Origin: Methylophilaceae bacterium
GTDB taxonomy: Bacteria > Pseudomonadota > Gammaproteobacteria > Burkholderiales > Methylophilaceae
Assembly: GCA_947379975.1 (NCBI GenBank)
Contig: CANCPF010000003.1
Coordinates: 62,001-126,000, forward strand
DNA length: 64,000 nt
Reading direction: 5' to 3'
Each line of letters begins with the position of its first letter. The first letter of the stretch is position 1. The notes beneath the pieces are model-generated. The model was given only the letters and a program-made list of their open reading frames with translations, was not told the origin of the DNA and did no database searches. The position numbers and the translations under genes were made by a program. Shown piece by piece: positions 34,436 to 43,557 of this stretch.

Positions 34436-35989
34436 TTAATCGCTAAAACTAATTAAACTTTTGCCTGTCATTTCAGTTGGTTGCTCAAGGCCCATCATAT
34501 TTAATAAAGTGGGTGCTAAATCAGATAAAGCACCATTTTCAGCTAATTTAGCCTCACGGCCTATGTAAATGAGCGGTACTTTGTTGGTGGTATGTTGTGT
34601 GTGCGGTTGGTTGTTAATTTTATCAAACATCACTTCGGCGTTGCCGTGATCTGCGGTAATAATTACTTCTCCGCCTATGCTTTGCATGGCTTTTACTACG
34701 CGTCCAACACAAGTGTCTAAGGTTTCAATCGCTTTAATCGCTGCTGGCAAACTGCCAGTGTGGCCGACCATGTCACCATTAGCGTAATTGCACACAATGG
34801 CATTGTACTGGCGGCTTAAAATGGCTTCTTCCAATTTTTCTGTGAGCTCAAAAGCGCTCATTTCTGGTTGTAAATCATAAGTAGCGACTGGCGGTGATGG
34901 CACTAATATTCGATCCTCACCAGCAAAGACAGTTTCTTCGCCACCATTGAAAAAGAATGTTACATGTGGATATTTTTCGGTTTCAGCAATGCGTAATTGC
35001 GTCAGGCCTAAGTTGGATAGATATTCACCAAAGGTATTTTTAATTGTAGATGGTGGAAAAATTATTGTAGCTTTGGTTTCTTTTTTGTCGAACATCGTTA
35101 GTGTGAAGTAGCCGGCAAGTTTAGGCACATGACGGCGATGAAAACCATCAAATTCATCACTTAATATTGCATGGGTTAATTGGCGCGCACGATCAGACCT
35201 AAAGTTCATATACACCACCAAGTCGCCATCTTCTAGATGAATCGGCGCCTCGTCAGCACCACGTATTGCTGTGGTTTTAACAAATTCATCATTCTCTCCG
35301 CGTGCATAAGCGGCTTTTAAACCTTCTTCAGCAGTTGCGTAGGTATATTCGCCCACACCTTCGGTAATTAATGCGTATGCAGCTTCTACTCGCGGCCAGC
35401 GTTTATCTCTATCCATGCTATAAAATCGACCATTAATGGAGATTATTTTACCTACACCTAATGTGTTTATTTTAGCCTCTAGTGCTGCCAAATATGGCAT
35501 AGCGCTGATAGGCGGTGTGTCGCGACCATCTAAAAAGGCATGTACGTATATTTTTGTTAAGCCTAATTTAGCGGCCATTTCTAACATGGCATGAATATGG
35601 TCTTGGTGGCTGTGTACGCCGCCATCTGAAAGCAGGCCAAAGATGTGCAAGGCTTTATTGCTGTTTTTAATGCCTAGTAAGGCAGCCTTTAATTCGGCAT
35701 GCTCATAAAACTCGCCAGTGGCAATGCTGTTATTAATGCGCTCAAAATCTTGAAACACTACGCGGCCAGCGCCTATATTGAGATGCCCAACCTCAGAGTT
35801 GCCCATTTGCCCATCTGGTAAGCCCACATAATGCTCAGAAGCGTTAATGAGTGTATGTGGGTGCGTGTTCCACAATGCATCAATATTAGGTTTTTGTGCT
35901 TGCGCGATGGCGTTGTCTGCACTTTCTTCACGATAGCCAAAGCCATCTAAAATCAATAAACAAACTGGGGTAGTGTTGCTGCTGGCCAT
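34436..35989 (-). CDS. gpmI: 2,3-bisphosphoglycerate-independent phosphoglycerate mutase
   Basis: Interconverts 3- and 2-phosphoglycerate using two Mn ions in glycolysis/gluconeogenesis. The 517-residue alkaline-phosphatase superfamily enzyme has N-terminal LLILDGFGYRE, catalytic Ser65 in QMGNSEVGHLNIG, the HAFLDGRDTPP motif, and metal ligands in the C-terminal ADHGNAE. Full length. Divergent from the rhodanese gene. Confidence 0.97.
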   Translation of the reverse strand: MASSNTTPVCLLILDGFGYREESADNAIAQAQKPNIDALWNTHPHTLINASEHYVGLPDGQMGNSEVGHLNIGAGRVVFQDFERINNSIATGEFYEHAELKAALLGIKNSNKALHIFGLLSDGGVHSHQDHIHAMLEMAAKLGLTKIYVHAFLDGRDTPPISAMPYLAALEAKINTLGVGKIISINGRFYSMDRDKRWPRVEAAYALITEGVGEYTYATAEEGLKAAYARGENDEFVKTTAIRGADEAPIHLEDGDLVVYMNFRSDRARQLTHAILSDEFDGFHRRHVPKLAGYFTLTMFDKKETKATIIFPPSTIKNTFGEYLSNLGLTQLRIAETEKYPHVTFFFNGGEETVFAGEDRILVPSPPVATYDLQPEMSAFELTEKLEEAILSRQYNAIVCNYANGDMVGHTGSLPAAIKAIETLDTCVGRVVKAMQSIGGEVIITADHGNAEVMFDKINNQPHTQHTTNKVPLIYIGREAKLAENGALSDLAPTLLNMMGLEQPTEMTGKSLISFSD

Positions 35990-36156
35990 AATATTTTGCT
36001 TTAATAATGTTAAAGTAATATCGCCATTTTAGCTTATTTACACGTAAAATTAGCGTATAAGATTTGTATTGAGTTTGAATGCATAGGCGCCATGTCAAGT
36101 CGCTTGAAATTTGAGCGATCTTGCATTTATGTAAGTTAAAATTTGAGGGGAAATGT

Positions 36157-36708
36157 GTGGAATTTTTTAGAAGTAATGTTTTATTGATTGGCTTGGCCTT
36201 AGGTTCAGGTTTTATGTTGTTATTACCATTATTTAAAAAGAGTGCCGGCGGTCTGCCTAATTTAAGCGCAGCAGAAGCTGTGACTTTAATTAATCGTTCT
36301 AATGCCTTGGTGTTAGATGTGCGCGAGGATGCTGAGTTTGCAAGTGGCCATATTGCTGAAGCAATGCATATTCCTTTGGCTGACTTGCCAGCACGTATCG
36401 GCGAGCTTAAAAAATATCAACATAAAACCATTCTAGTTAATTGTCAGCGTGGAATGCGCTCTGCTAAAGCTTGTGATATTTTGCGTAAAGCTGAATTTAC
36501 GCAGCTCAACAATCTACATGGTGGCTTAAATGCCTGGATTGAAGCTAAATTGCCTGTAGTCACTAATTCTAAGGCGACTAGTGCTAAGGCGGCTAATGCA
36601 GCAGCAGTAAAAAAAGTGCCAGCAGCTAAGAGAGTGGCTAAACCCAACCTCGCAGAAGTTGCTGTAGAAACGAGCGCAGAGTCAGTCCCAGAAAAAGGAG
36701 CCGTGTAA
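36157..36708 (+). CDS. Membrane-anchored rhodanese-like sulfurtransferase
   Basis: 183 residues from GTG 36157, chosen because GAGGGG sits six bases upstream. The open frame extends further (TTG 36121) but lacks a ribosome site there. One N-terminal membrane helix (about 6-28) is followed by a rhodanese domain (about 36-125) with active Cys96 in NCQRGMR. An Ala/Lys/Val-rich tail (about 130-183) of low complexity follows. It precedes grxC and secB, a conserved betaproteobacterial trio, and the stop overlaps the grxC ATG (TAATG). Probably delivers or detoxifies sulfane sulfur; the substrate is unknown. Confidence 0.88.
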   Translation: MEFFRSNVLLIGLALGSGFMLLLPLFKKSAGGLPNLSAAEAVTLINRSNALVLDVREDAEFASGHIAEAMHIPLADLPARIGELKKYQHKTILVNCQRGMRSAKACDILRKAEFTQLNNLHGGLNAWIEAKLPVVTNSKATSAKAANAAAVKKVPAAKRVAKPNLAEVAVETSAESVPEKGAV

Positions 36709-36965
36709 TGGCAACCGTCACAATGTATACCTCGGCAGTTTGCCCTTATTGCATGAATGCTGAGCGCTTGCTTGCGAGTAAGGGTGTGACAGAAATTAAT
36801 AAAATTCGCATTGATTTACAGCCTGAATTACGTGATGAAATGATGCAAAGAACTGGTAGACGTACTGTGCCGCAAATTTATATCGACAGCCAGCATATTG
36901 GTGGCTTTGACGATTTACGCGCACTAGACTTAGCCGGTGGATTGGACCCATTACTAGCTGCTTAA
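36708..36965 (+). CDS. grxC: Glutaredoxin 3
   Basis: Small glutathione-dependent thiol oxidoreductase. The 85-residue dithiol glutaredoxin has active site CPYC (residues 13-16), the TVPQIYID cis-Pro segment and the GGFDDL glutathione-binding motif. It overlaps the rhodanese gene by one base. The rhodanese-grxC-secB order is widespread in proteobacteria. Confidence 0.95.
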   Translation: MATVTMYTSAVCPYCMNAERLLASKGVTEINKIRIDLQPELRDEMMQRTGRRTVPQIYIDSQHIGGFDDLRALDLAGGLDPLLAA

Positions 36966-37081
36966 TTTCTGCTAAAATGTCGAATTGATCTACTAAAATA
37001 AAGCTGGTTCAGCTAAAACGATAGATTTAATTAACCCCTTACTTTAAGTTGTAATTTAAAAAAGAAAGATATAGAAAAATC

Positions 37082-37573
37082 ATGGCAAACGAAGATAACA
37101 AAGCAGTAGATCAACAAGAGCAAGCACAGCAAGCTGGTTTTAGTATTGAAAAAATTTACGTGAAAGATGCTTCATTAGAAATTCCGCATGCACCACAGAT
37201 TTTTACTGATCGTACACAACCACAAATTAGTATTGAATTAGGCAATTTTGCTCAAATGCTAGAAGACGGCGTTTTTGAAGTGGCCATTAAAGTGACTGTA
37301 ACTTCAAAAATTGAAGATAAAACAGTATTTTTGGTTGAAGTAACGCAAGCCGGTATTTTCCAGATTCGTAACGTACCTGAAGAAAATATTGAGATGATCG
37401 TTGGCATTACTTGCCCAAATATTCTTTTCCCTTACGCCCGCGAAACTGTTTCTGACTTAGTGGTTCGTGCTGGTTTCCAACCAGTATTGTTAAATCCTAT
37501 TAATTTTGAGGCGCTATTTGCACAGCAAAAACAGCAGCAAGCAGAAGCGGCAGATGCTAGCGCAAAACATTAA
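37082..37573 (+). CDS. secB: Protein-export chaperone SecB
   Basis: Cytoplasmic tetrameric chaperone that keeps preproteins unfolded for SecA. The 163-residue protein has the SecB core with FSIEKIYVKDASLEIPHAP near residue 20 and the CPNILFPYARE...V family motif. The Gln-rich tail (KQQQAEAAD) is typical. 116 bases downstream of grxC. Confidence 0.97.
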   Translation: MANEDNKAVDQQEQAQQAGFSIEKIYVKDASLEIPHAPQIFTDRTQPQISIELGNFAQMLEDGVFEVAIKVTVTSKIEDKTVFLVEVTQAGIFQIRNVPEENIEMIVGITCPNILFPYARETVSDLVVRAGFQPVLLNPINFEALFAQQKQQQAEAADASAKH

Positions 37574-37585
37574 TTTTTTAAATTA

Positions 37586-38044
37586 ATGTATCAAGTTAGT
37601 AAAAAGTCTTTAGTTGTCAGTTTAATTCTGGCGTTGTTGCCGCTTTCGGCAGTGGCGCTAGAGTATCGCTCGGTGGCGGTTCCAAAAGCTATCCTCTATG
37701 ATGCGCCCTCTAGCTCGGCTAAAAAAATTCTATTGCTCAGCCAATATTATCCGGTAGAGATTATCGTTAATTTGGGCGACTGGATTAAAGTGCGAGATGC
37801 TCAGGGCAGTATCAGCTGGGTGGAAGCAAAGCAACTCTCAAGCAAGCGCACGGTGATGGTCAATATTAATCATGCAGAAATTAGACAGTCAGCGCAGGCT
37901 AGCTCTGCGCTAATGGCTACGTTAGAGAAAGCGGTAGTGCTAGAAGTGGTCGATTTAAAGCTAAATAATGGCTGGCTTAAAGTTAAGCATCGTGATGGTA
38001 TTGTTGGCTATATTTTAATTTCATCTACCTGGGGTTTCGAATAG
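37586..38044 (+). CDS. Exported SH3-domain protein
   Basis: 152 residues with a signal peptide (about 1-24). Two bacterial SH3-type beta-barrel repeats follow, at about 27-86 (VAVPKAILYDAPSS...DWIKVRDAQGSISWV) and about 90-150 (NINHAEIRQSAQAS...GWLKVKHRDGIVGYI). Such proteins usually bind peptidoglycan, but no catalytic domain is attached. It lies 12 bases after secB and 17 before gpsA, so it is co-transcribed with both. A similar SH3 gene occurs there in other betaproteobacteria, which argues against an accidental insertion. Confidence 0.85.
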   Translation: MYQVSKKSLVVSLILALLPLSAVALEYRSVAVPKAILYDAPSSSAKKILLLSQYYPVEIIVNLGDWIKVRDAQGSISWVEAKQLSSKRTVMVNINHAEIRQSAQASSALMATLEKAVVLEVVDLKLNNGWLKVKHRDGIVGYILISSTWGFE

Positions 38045-38061
38045 ATGCGGAGTTTAATTAA

Positions 38062-39066
38062 ATGGCAAAAATAGCCGTCCTTGGCGCTGGAGCTTGGGGC
38101 ACAGCGCTTGCCATGAATATTAGCCAACGTCACCAAGTGTCGTTATGGGCGCGTAATGCTGGCCACGTTTCTGGTATGCGTAAAGCGCGCGCTAATCCCT
38201 TGTATTTAGGCGACTTCAAATTTAACGATAATCTGCAGGTTGAGGATGATTTACAAACGGCGCTTAGCGGCGCTGATTTAATTTTATCGGTAGTGCCTAC
38301 CGCTGGCTTTCGAGCGATTCTCAAAGACATTAAAGCGCTGGCTTGCACGGCCCCGATTATTTGGGCAAATAAAGGTTTAGAGCCAAAATCAGCCAAATTG
38401 CCATACGAAGTAGCCTTAGAAGAGTTGGGTGACCCTAAAGTTACAGGCCAGCATTGGGGTGCACTTTCTGGTCCTAGTTTTGCCGCGGAATTGGTCCGTG
38501 GGCTGCCTACTGCGGTAACTTTGGCCGCGGCAGATGAAGCATTTTCAAGTGAAGCCGCCTTGCTTTTACATGGCGCAAATTTACGCGTTTATCACACTAC
38601 CGATGTGATTGGTGTTTCAGTCGGCGGTGCGGTTAAAAATGTGATGGCTATTGCCGCCGGTATTAGTGACGGTATGGGTTTTGGCAATAATGCTAGAGCT
38701 GCCATGATTACCCGTGGATTGGCTGAAATGACGCGTTTTGGTGTTGCGCTAGGTGCGTCGCCAGAAACTTTTATGGGTTTGGCGGGCGCTGGTGATTTAA
38801 TTTTAACTTGTACCGGACAATATTCTAGAAATAGAGAAGTTGGTTTGCAATTAGCTAGCGGAAAGTCTCTGGCTGATATTCTGCAAGGTTTAGGCCACGT
38901 GGCGGAGGGCGTGAACACTACGGCTGAGGTTATGTGCCTTGCTAATGCGATGCATGTGGATATGCCAATTACTTTTCAGGTCGATCAAGTGTTGTCACAT
39001 GGTAAAAGTGCTCAAGATGCCGTAATGGATTTATTAGGCCGTGAGCAAAAGGCCGAAGGGTTTTAA
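38062..39066 (+). CDS. gpsA: NAD(P)+-dependent glycerol-3-phosphate dehydrogenase
   Basis: Makes sn-glycerol 3-phosphate from dihydroxyacetone phosphate for phospholipid synthesis. The 334-residue protein has the N-terminal Rossmann motif VLGAGAWGTALA, NKGLEPKS, the SGPSFAAE segment and catalytic Lys region in GGAVKNVMAIA, with a C-terminal helical domain. Last gene of the rhodanese-grxC-secB-SH3-gpsA unit, followed by a hairpin shared with trmL. Confidence 0.97.
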   Translation: MAKIAVLGAGAWGTALAMNISQRHQVSLWARNAGHVSGMRKARANPLYLGDFKFNDNLQVEDDLQTALSGADLILSVVPTAGFRAILKDIKALACTAPIIWANKGLEPKSAKLPYEVALEELGDPKVTGQHWGALSGPSFAAELVRGLPTAVTLAAADEAFSSEAALLLHGANLRVYHTTDVIGVSVGGAVKNVMAIAAGISDGMGFGNNARAAMITRGLAEMTRFGVALGASPETFMGLAGAGDLILTCTGQYSRNREVGLQLASGKSLADILQGLGHVAEGVNTTAEVMCLANAMHVDMPITFQVDQVLSHGKSAQDAVMDLLGREQKAEGF

Positions 39067-39068
39067 CC

Positions 39069-39114
39069 CTAAAAATAATACCGTTTAATCACGGTAGTTT
39101 CCATTTTTAGTTTT
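39069..39114. terminator. Probable terminator between convergent gpsA and trmL
   Basis: CTAAAAAT (39069-39076) pairs with ATTTTTAG (39103-39110), with a nested TACCGT / ACGGTA stem inside, followed by TTTT. The stem is AT-rich, so the strength is uncertain. Confidence 0.4.
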
Positions 39115-39139
39115 ATCCTCCGCCTAAAAATATCTGCGT

Positions 39140-39604
39140 TTATACGCCACCCTCAAAGCCAATTTGCCGCCAAGCCTCATAAAGCAAAACAGCCGCAGAA
39201 TTAGATAAATTCAAACTGCGACTATTTTCTAACATGGGCAGGCGCAGTCTATGCTCGGCAGTAAATTCTGACCTTACCTCTTCAGGAAGGCCGCGAGTTT
39301 CAGGGCCAAATACAAAAACATCACCCGCTAAAAATTGAATATCACTGTGTCTAGTACTGCCTTTTGTAGTGATGGCGAACATGCGTTTCCCGGTAAGTGC
39401 AGCTTTGCAGTCTGCCCAGTTTTCATGTACTTTTAAGCTGGCGTATTCGTGATAATCTAGTCCTGCACGCTTGAGCTGCTTATCTTCTAGGTTAAATCCT
39501 AGTGGCTTGACTAGATGCAAGTCTGCGCCAGTATTAGCGCACAGTCTAATGATGTTGCCAGTATTCGGCGGTATTTCAGGTTCGAATAATATGATAGTAA
39601 ACAT
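39140..39604 (-). CDS. trmL: tRNA (cytidine(34)-2'-O)-methyltransferase
   Basis: SPOUT-class methyltransferase that modifies the wobble nucleotide of leucine tRNAs. The 154-residue minimal form has the SPOUT trefoil-knot motifs EPEIPPNTGNIIRLCANTGA, VFGPETRGLP and SRSLNLSNSAAVLLYE. It lacks an extra RNA-binding domain, as expected for TrmL. Neighbour of comF, same strand. Confidence 0.94.
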   Translation of the reverse strand: MFTIILFEPEIPPNTGNIIRLCANTGADLHLVKPLGFNLEDKQLKRAGLDYHEYASLKVHENWADCKAALTGKRMFAITTKGSTRHSDIQFLAGDVFVFGPETRGLPEEVRSEFTAEHRLRLPMLENSRSLNLSNSAAVLLYEAWRQIGFEGGV

Positions 39605-39639
39605 AAAGGCTTCTACGTCAGATTGGGTGATTTAGATAT

Positions 39640-40374
39640 TTAGTCATGAAGCTTCGCTAAGGTTCTAGCAACAACCCAGCATTCTACATGCGCCGCGCCA
39701 GCTTCTTTCAATGTTTTTGCCAATTCATTCAGGCTGGCACCGATGGTCATCACATCGTCTATTATTGCGATATTTTTACCATAGAGTTTTTGCTGGCAAT
39801 TGAACACGCCTCGGATGTTTTTAATGCGCTCTTTAAGCGGCAAACTCGCCTGTGGCGGCGTATATCTCACGCGTTGGCATGTGTTGTAATCCAAGCTAAT
39901 TTTTGTGTTTTTGCTAATGATACGGGCTAATTCTAGCGCTTGATTAAAACCGCGTATTTTTAATCTGGCACTATGCATAGGCATCGGAATGATTAAGTCG
40001 ATCTTATGACTAAGTGTGTCAGTTATAGGTTTGTGTGTATGCAACACGCTTGCAAATGCGTTGGTTAATGGCAGCATATTGTTATATTTATAATGTTGTA
40101 TCAAGCTATCAAGCGGGAATTCGTAAGTAAATAAGCTATAAGTAGCGTCAAAGTGCGGCGGCAAATTTAAGCAACTGCCGCAGATCAACCCATTAGAAAG
40201 CAAGCCACATTGCGGGCATTGCGGTGCGCTATGGTAGGGTAGGTCGCTAAGGCATGGGTTGCAGAGCCCAAGTTCACCAGCATTATGTGCTGCACATAGC
40301 AGACAATATTGCTTGAAAAATGGCTTTAATAAACTACCTTTTAAGATTTGCTTAAATTTTAAGCTAATGTTCAA
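39640..40374 (-). CDS. comF: ComF-family phosphoribosyltransferase-like protein
   Basis: Cytoplasmic protein linked to natural transformation and single-stranded DNA uptake (ComF/GntX). The 244-residue protein has an N-terminal cysteine cluster (CLLCAAHN, CNPC, CPQCG, CGSC: four CxxC pairs, probable zinc site). The C-terminal phosphoribosyltransferase fold has IIDDVMTIGASL. It is divergent from bioB across 116 bases and overlaps nothing. In proteobacteria comF is often next to bio genes. Confidence 0.9.
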   Translation of the reverse strand: MNISLKFKQILKGSLLKPFFKQYCLLCAAHNAGELGLCNPCLSDLPYHSAPQCPQCGLLSNGLICGSCLNLPPHFDATYSLFTYEFPLDSLIQHYKYNNMLPLTNAFASVLHTHKPITDTLSHKIDLIIPMPMHSARLKIRGFNQALELARIISKNTKISLDYNTCQRVRYTPPQASLPLKERIKNIRGVFNCQQKLYGKNIAIIDDVMTIGASLNELAKTLKEAGAAHVECWVVARTLAKLHD

Positions 40375-40377
40375 AGT

Positions 40378-40407
40378 TTGCGGTATGTTTCATTGACAAG
40401 GTATAAT
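40378..40407 (+). promoter_or_regulatory. Putative bioB promoter
   Basis: TTGCGG (40378-40383), an 18-base spacer, and TATAAT (40402-40407), about 84 bases before ATG 40491. A second possible -35, TTGACA, lies at 40393-40398 but has no -10 at correct spacing. I see no BirA- or BioR-type palindrome here. Confidence 0.45.
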
Positions 40408-40490
40408 CCTTATATAAATCAAGTTAATACCTGCGCGACAATAACTGAATCAACGCGCAAGCGAATATAGCTACTATAAAGGAACTGCAC

Positions 40491-41507
40491 ATGCTTGAAA
40501 CCGCAACACAATCGATTATTAATACTGACAATCTTAAAGCCAGCTTAACCCATTCCCATGCTGAATCAAACACAGTAAACCGCTGGAGTGTGGAGCAGAT
40601 TGTCGCATTATTTGAGCTGCCTTTCAGTGATTTAATGTATCAGGCGCAAACTGTACATAGAGCTAATTTTAATCCTAATGCGGTACAAGTCAGCACTTTG
40701 TTATCGATAAAAACAGGTGGTTGTTCAGAAGATTGTGGTTATTGTCCCCAAGCTGCGCGCTACCACACTGAGGTTGAAAGCGAGCCATTGATGAAGTTAG
40801 ATGAAGTAATCGCCGCTGCGCAAGAAGCCAAAGACAATGGGGCTAGCCGTTTCTGTATGGGTGCGGCTTGGCGTGGTCCAAAACAACGCGATTTAGAGCC
40901 AGTGCTAAAAATGATTGCCGAAGTTAAGGCGATGGGTTTAGAAACGTGTGCGACTTTGGGCATGCTAAAAGAAGGTCAAGCTGAGCAGCTAAAAAATGCG
41001 GGTTTAGATTATTACAATCATAACTTAGATACCGCACCAGAATTTTATGGCGAAGTCATTACCACTCGTACTTATCAAGATCGCCTAGATACGCTAGACC
41101 GTGTGCGCAGTGTTGATATTAATGTCTGCAGTGGTGGCATTATTGGTATGGGCGAGTCGCGTAATCAGCGTGCTGGTTTGTTGGCGCAGTTGGCGAACAT
41201 GGAGCGTCCGCCAGAAAGCGTGCCAATTAATTTGCTCACGCAGGTTGAAGGTACGCCTCTACACGGCACAGAGGAATTAGATCCATTTGAGTTTGTACGT
41301 ACAATTGCGGCGGCACGTATTACCATGCCTAATAGCTTTGTTCGCTTGTCTGCAGGTCGCCAAAGCATGAGTGAAGGCATACAGGCTATGTGCTTCTTAG
41401 CGGGCGCAAACAGTATTTTTTACGGTGAAAAGTTACTCACTACGGCTAATCCTGAGGCCTCAACTGACAAAAATCTTTTTGCTAGATTGGGTATTAATAA
41501 AGCCTAG
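40491..41507 (+). CDS. bioB: Biotin synthase
   Basis: Radical SAM enzyme inserting sulfur into dethiobiotin. The 338-residue protein has the CxxxCxxC cluster at C78, C82 and C85 (GGCSEDCGYCPQ), followed by the YNHNLDT, CSGGIIGMGES and RLSAGR motifs, including ligands for the second 2Fe-2S cluster. The N-terminal extension of about 25 residues is longer than in E. coli. First gene of the bioBFHCD operon, followed by a repeat at 41530-41554. Confidence 0.97.
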   Translation: MLETATQSIINTDNLKASLTHSHAESNTVNRWSVEQIVALFELPFSDLMYQAQTVHRANFNPNAVQVSTLLSIKTGGCSEDCGYCPQAARYHTEVESEPLMKLDEVIAAAQEAKDNGASRFCMGAAWRGPKQRDLEPVLKMIAEVKAMGLETCATLGMLKEGQAEQLKNAGLDYYNHNLDTAPEFYGEVITTRTYQDRLDTLDRVRSVDINVCSGGIIGMGESRNQRAGLLAQLANMERPPESVPINLLTQVEGTPLHGTEELDPFEFVRTIAAARITMPNSFVRLSAGRQSMSEGIQAMCFLAGANSIFYGEKLLTTANPEASTDKNLFARLGINKA

Positions 41508-41529
41508 AATTTTAACAAAGTAAGTCGCT

Positions 41530-41554
41530 AGATTCCAACTTCCGTCGGAATGAC
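41530..41554. repeat. Dispersed hairpin repeat, copy 2, between bioB and bioF
   Basis: ATTCCAAC-TTCC-GTCGGAAT (41532-41551) forms a stem with one A-C mismatch. The right side GTCGGAATGACCATT equals that of the copy at 11122-11146. It sits 25 bases before bioF, within the operon, so it could influence relative expression of bioB and bioFHCD. Confidence 0.55.
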
Positions 41555-41578
41555 CATTTTATTTAAATTGAATGATAG

Positions 41579-42736
41579 ATGCTAAATAGCCTAAAACTAG
41601 AACTAGAAAAACGTAAAGTCGATGGCTTGCTGCGTCAGCGTCGGCTTTTAGATTCGCCGCAAGCTGAGCATATTGTGGCTAATAATCAGCGTTTTTTATC
41701 GTTTTGCAGTAACGATTATTTAGGCCTCGCCAATCACCCAACATTAATCGCCGCCATGCAACAAGCCGCTGGAGATTCTGGTGTCGGCAGTGGTGCCTCT
41801 AATTTAATCACCGGCCATCATCGCCACCATGATAATTTAGAGAAAAAACTCGCAAAGTTTGTTAAGTTACCTGCAGCGCTGTTATTTTCTACCGGTTATA
41901 TGGCGAATATCGGCGTGCTAGGTGCGCTCATGGGCCGTAACGATGCAATTTTTGCCGATAAACTTAATCATGCCTGCTTAAACGATGGCGCATATTTTTC
42001 ATTGGCAGAATTCAATCGTTTTCCACATAACGATGTTGCTGCGCTTGAAGTTTTGCTTAAATCCAGCAATGCCAAACATAAAATGATTGCGGTTGATGCG
42101 GTGTTTAGCATGGATGGTGATATTGCACCCTTGTCCGAATATCTTGCCTTATGCGAAAAATATGACGCATATTTATACGTGGACGATGCTCACGGTTTTG
42201 GTGTGCTAGGCGAACATGGCGAAGGTTCGCTAAATCACTGTAAATTAAAATCGCCACGCATTATTATGATGGCAACCTTAGGCAAGGCTGCTGGTGTTGC
42301 AGGCGCTTTTGTTGCAGGCGAACAGGTGGTTATTGACTATTTAATTCAAACCGCCAAAAGTTATGTGTATTCAACACCCGCGCCACCAGCCTTGTCCGCT
42401 ACGCTCTCGGCATCGGTTAGTTTAATCGAGCAGGGCGATGATTTACGTACCCATTTACGCATGCTAATTACTTACTTAAAAGATAATCTGCACTGTAAAA
42501 AATGGCAGTTAATGCCTTCTGAAACTAGCGTTCAGCCCTTAGTCGTTGGCGGTAATTTAGAATCGTTAGCCTTGAGTGAGTATCTGCAAACTTTTGGTAT
42601 TTTGGTGCCAGCCATTCGGCCGCCAACGGTACCAGTCAATACCGCTAGGCTACGCATCTCACTTTCAGCCGCACATTCTTTAGAGGATGTAAAAGCGCTT
42701 ATTGATGCTATTCACCAAGCCGAGGCAGCGTTATGA
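41579..42736 (+). CDS. bioF: 8-amino-7-oxononanoate synthase
   Basis: PLP enzyme that condenses pimeloyl-ACP and alanine, the first step of biotin ring assembly. The 385-residue protein has FCSNDYLGLANHP, GSGASNLITGHHRHH and DDAHGFGVLGEHG. The PLP-binding lysine is in ATLGKAAGVAGAF. Its stop overlaps the bioH start (ATGA), so translation is coupled. Confidence 0.96.
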   Translation: MLNSLKLELEKRKVDGLLRQRRLLDSPQAEHIVANNQRFLSFCSNDYLGLANHPTLIAAMQQAAGDSGVGSGASNLITGHHRHHDNLEKKLAKFVKLPAALLFSTGYMANIGVLGALMGRNDAIFADKLNHACLNDGAYFSLAEFNRFPHNDVAALEVLLKSSNAKHKMIAVDAVFSMDGDIAPLSEYLALCEKYDAYLYVDDAHGFGVLGEHGEGSLNHCKLKSPRIIMMATLGKAAGVAGAFVAGEQVVIDYLIQTAKSYVYSTPAPPALSATLSASVSLIEQGDDLRTHLRMLITYLKDNLHCKKWQLMPSETSVQPLVVGGNLESLALSEYLQTFGILVPAIRPPTVPVNTARLRISLSAAHSLEDVKALIDAIHQAEAAL

Positions 42737-43539
42737 ATATCACACCAGCTAATATCCATATTGAAATCACCGGCAAAGGCCCAAACTTAGTTTTACTGCA
42801 TGGCTGGGCGATGAATGGTGCCGTATGGCAACCGCTGGTACGTAGCCTGAGCAAGCGATTTACCCTGCATATTGTCGACATTCCCGGCATGGGCTTAAGT
42901 CGTCCGATTGAGCCTTACAATTTGCACGCTATCGCTGAAAAAATAGCCGAAATGTTGCCGGCGAATGCCGATATTCTTGGCTGGTCTTGGGGTGGGCAGT
43001 TGGCGATGCGAATTGCTTTAGACTATCCAGATGCGGTACGTAGATTAGTCTTGGTTGGGGCAACGCCTTGTTTTGTGAATAAAGCTCAAACTAATGCTCA
43101 GCAAGCTTGGCAGGCTGGAATCGCCCCAGAGGTGTTTGGCCAATTTGCCAAAAAGGTTGATGAAGAATATCAAAAAACCATGACACAATTTTTAACCCTG
43201 CAGTGTATGGGCGATATTCGTGCAAGAATTACCGTCAGAATGCTACGTAAGAAGTTTGAAGAGCGCCCAGCGCCCAGCACACAAACTTTGCAAAAAGCAC
43301 TGAATATTTTGCTCGAAACTGACTTGCGTGCGGAAGTAGAGTTTTTAAGAAAACCAACCTTACTAATTCATGGCGACCGTGACACTTTAGCGCCAGTGCA
43401 AGCCGCGCACTGGATGATGCAAAACTTGCCAATAGGCTTTTTGCGTGTAATCGCAGGGGCGTCTCACGCACCATTTTTATCTCATCAAGAACATTTTATT
43501 GATGCACTGGTTCAGTTTCTAGAACCCACCGCATCTTAA
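42733..43539 (+). CDS. bioH: Pimeloyl-ACP methyl ester carboxylesterase
   Basis: Alpha/beta-hydrolase that removes the methyl group from pimeloyl-ACP methyl ester, ending the BioC-primed synthesis. The 268-residue protein has LLHGWAMNGAVW (oxyanion loop), the nucleophile Ser in GWSWGG, the catalytic Asp in HGDRDTLAP and His in GASHAPF. The chromosomal bioH within the bio operon (between bioF and bioC) contrasts with E. coli, where it is unlinked. It overlaps bioF by four bases. Confidence 0.93.
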   Translation: MNITPANIHIEITGKGPNLVLLHGWAMNGAVWQPLVRSLSKRFTLHIVDIPGMGLSRPIEPYNLHAIAEKIAEMLPANADILGWSWGGQLAMRIALDYPDAVRRLVLVGATPCFVNKAQTNAQQAWQAGIAPEVFGQFAKKVDEEYQKTMTQFLTLQCMGDIRARITVRMLRKKFEERPAPSTQTLQKALNILLETDLRAEVEFLRKPTLLIHGDRDTLAPVQAAHWMMQNLPIGFLRVIAGASHAPFLSHQEHFIDALVQFLEPTAS

Positions 43540-43557
43540 TCAAGAGCTCAATTTAAC

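Noticed and set aside
40591..40607. TGGAGCAGATTGTCGCA, 14 of 17 matches to the putative RegA box
   Set aside because: It lies inside the bioB coding sequence (EQIVAL codons), not in a promoter region, and the mismatches fall in one arm.
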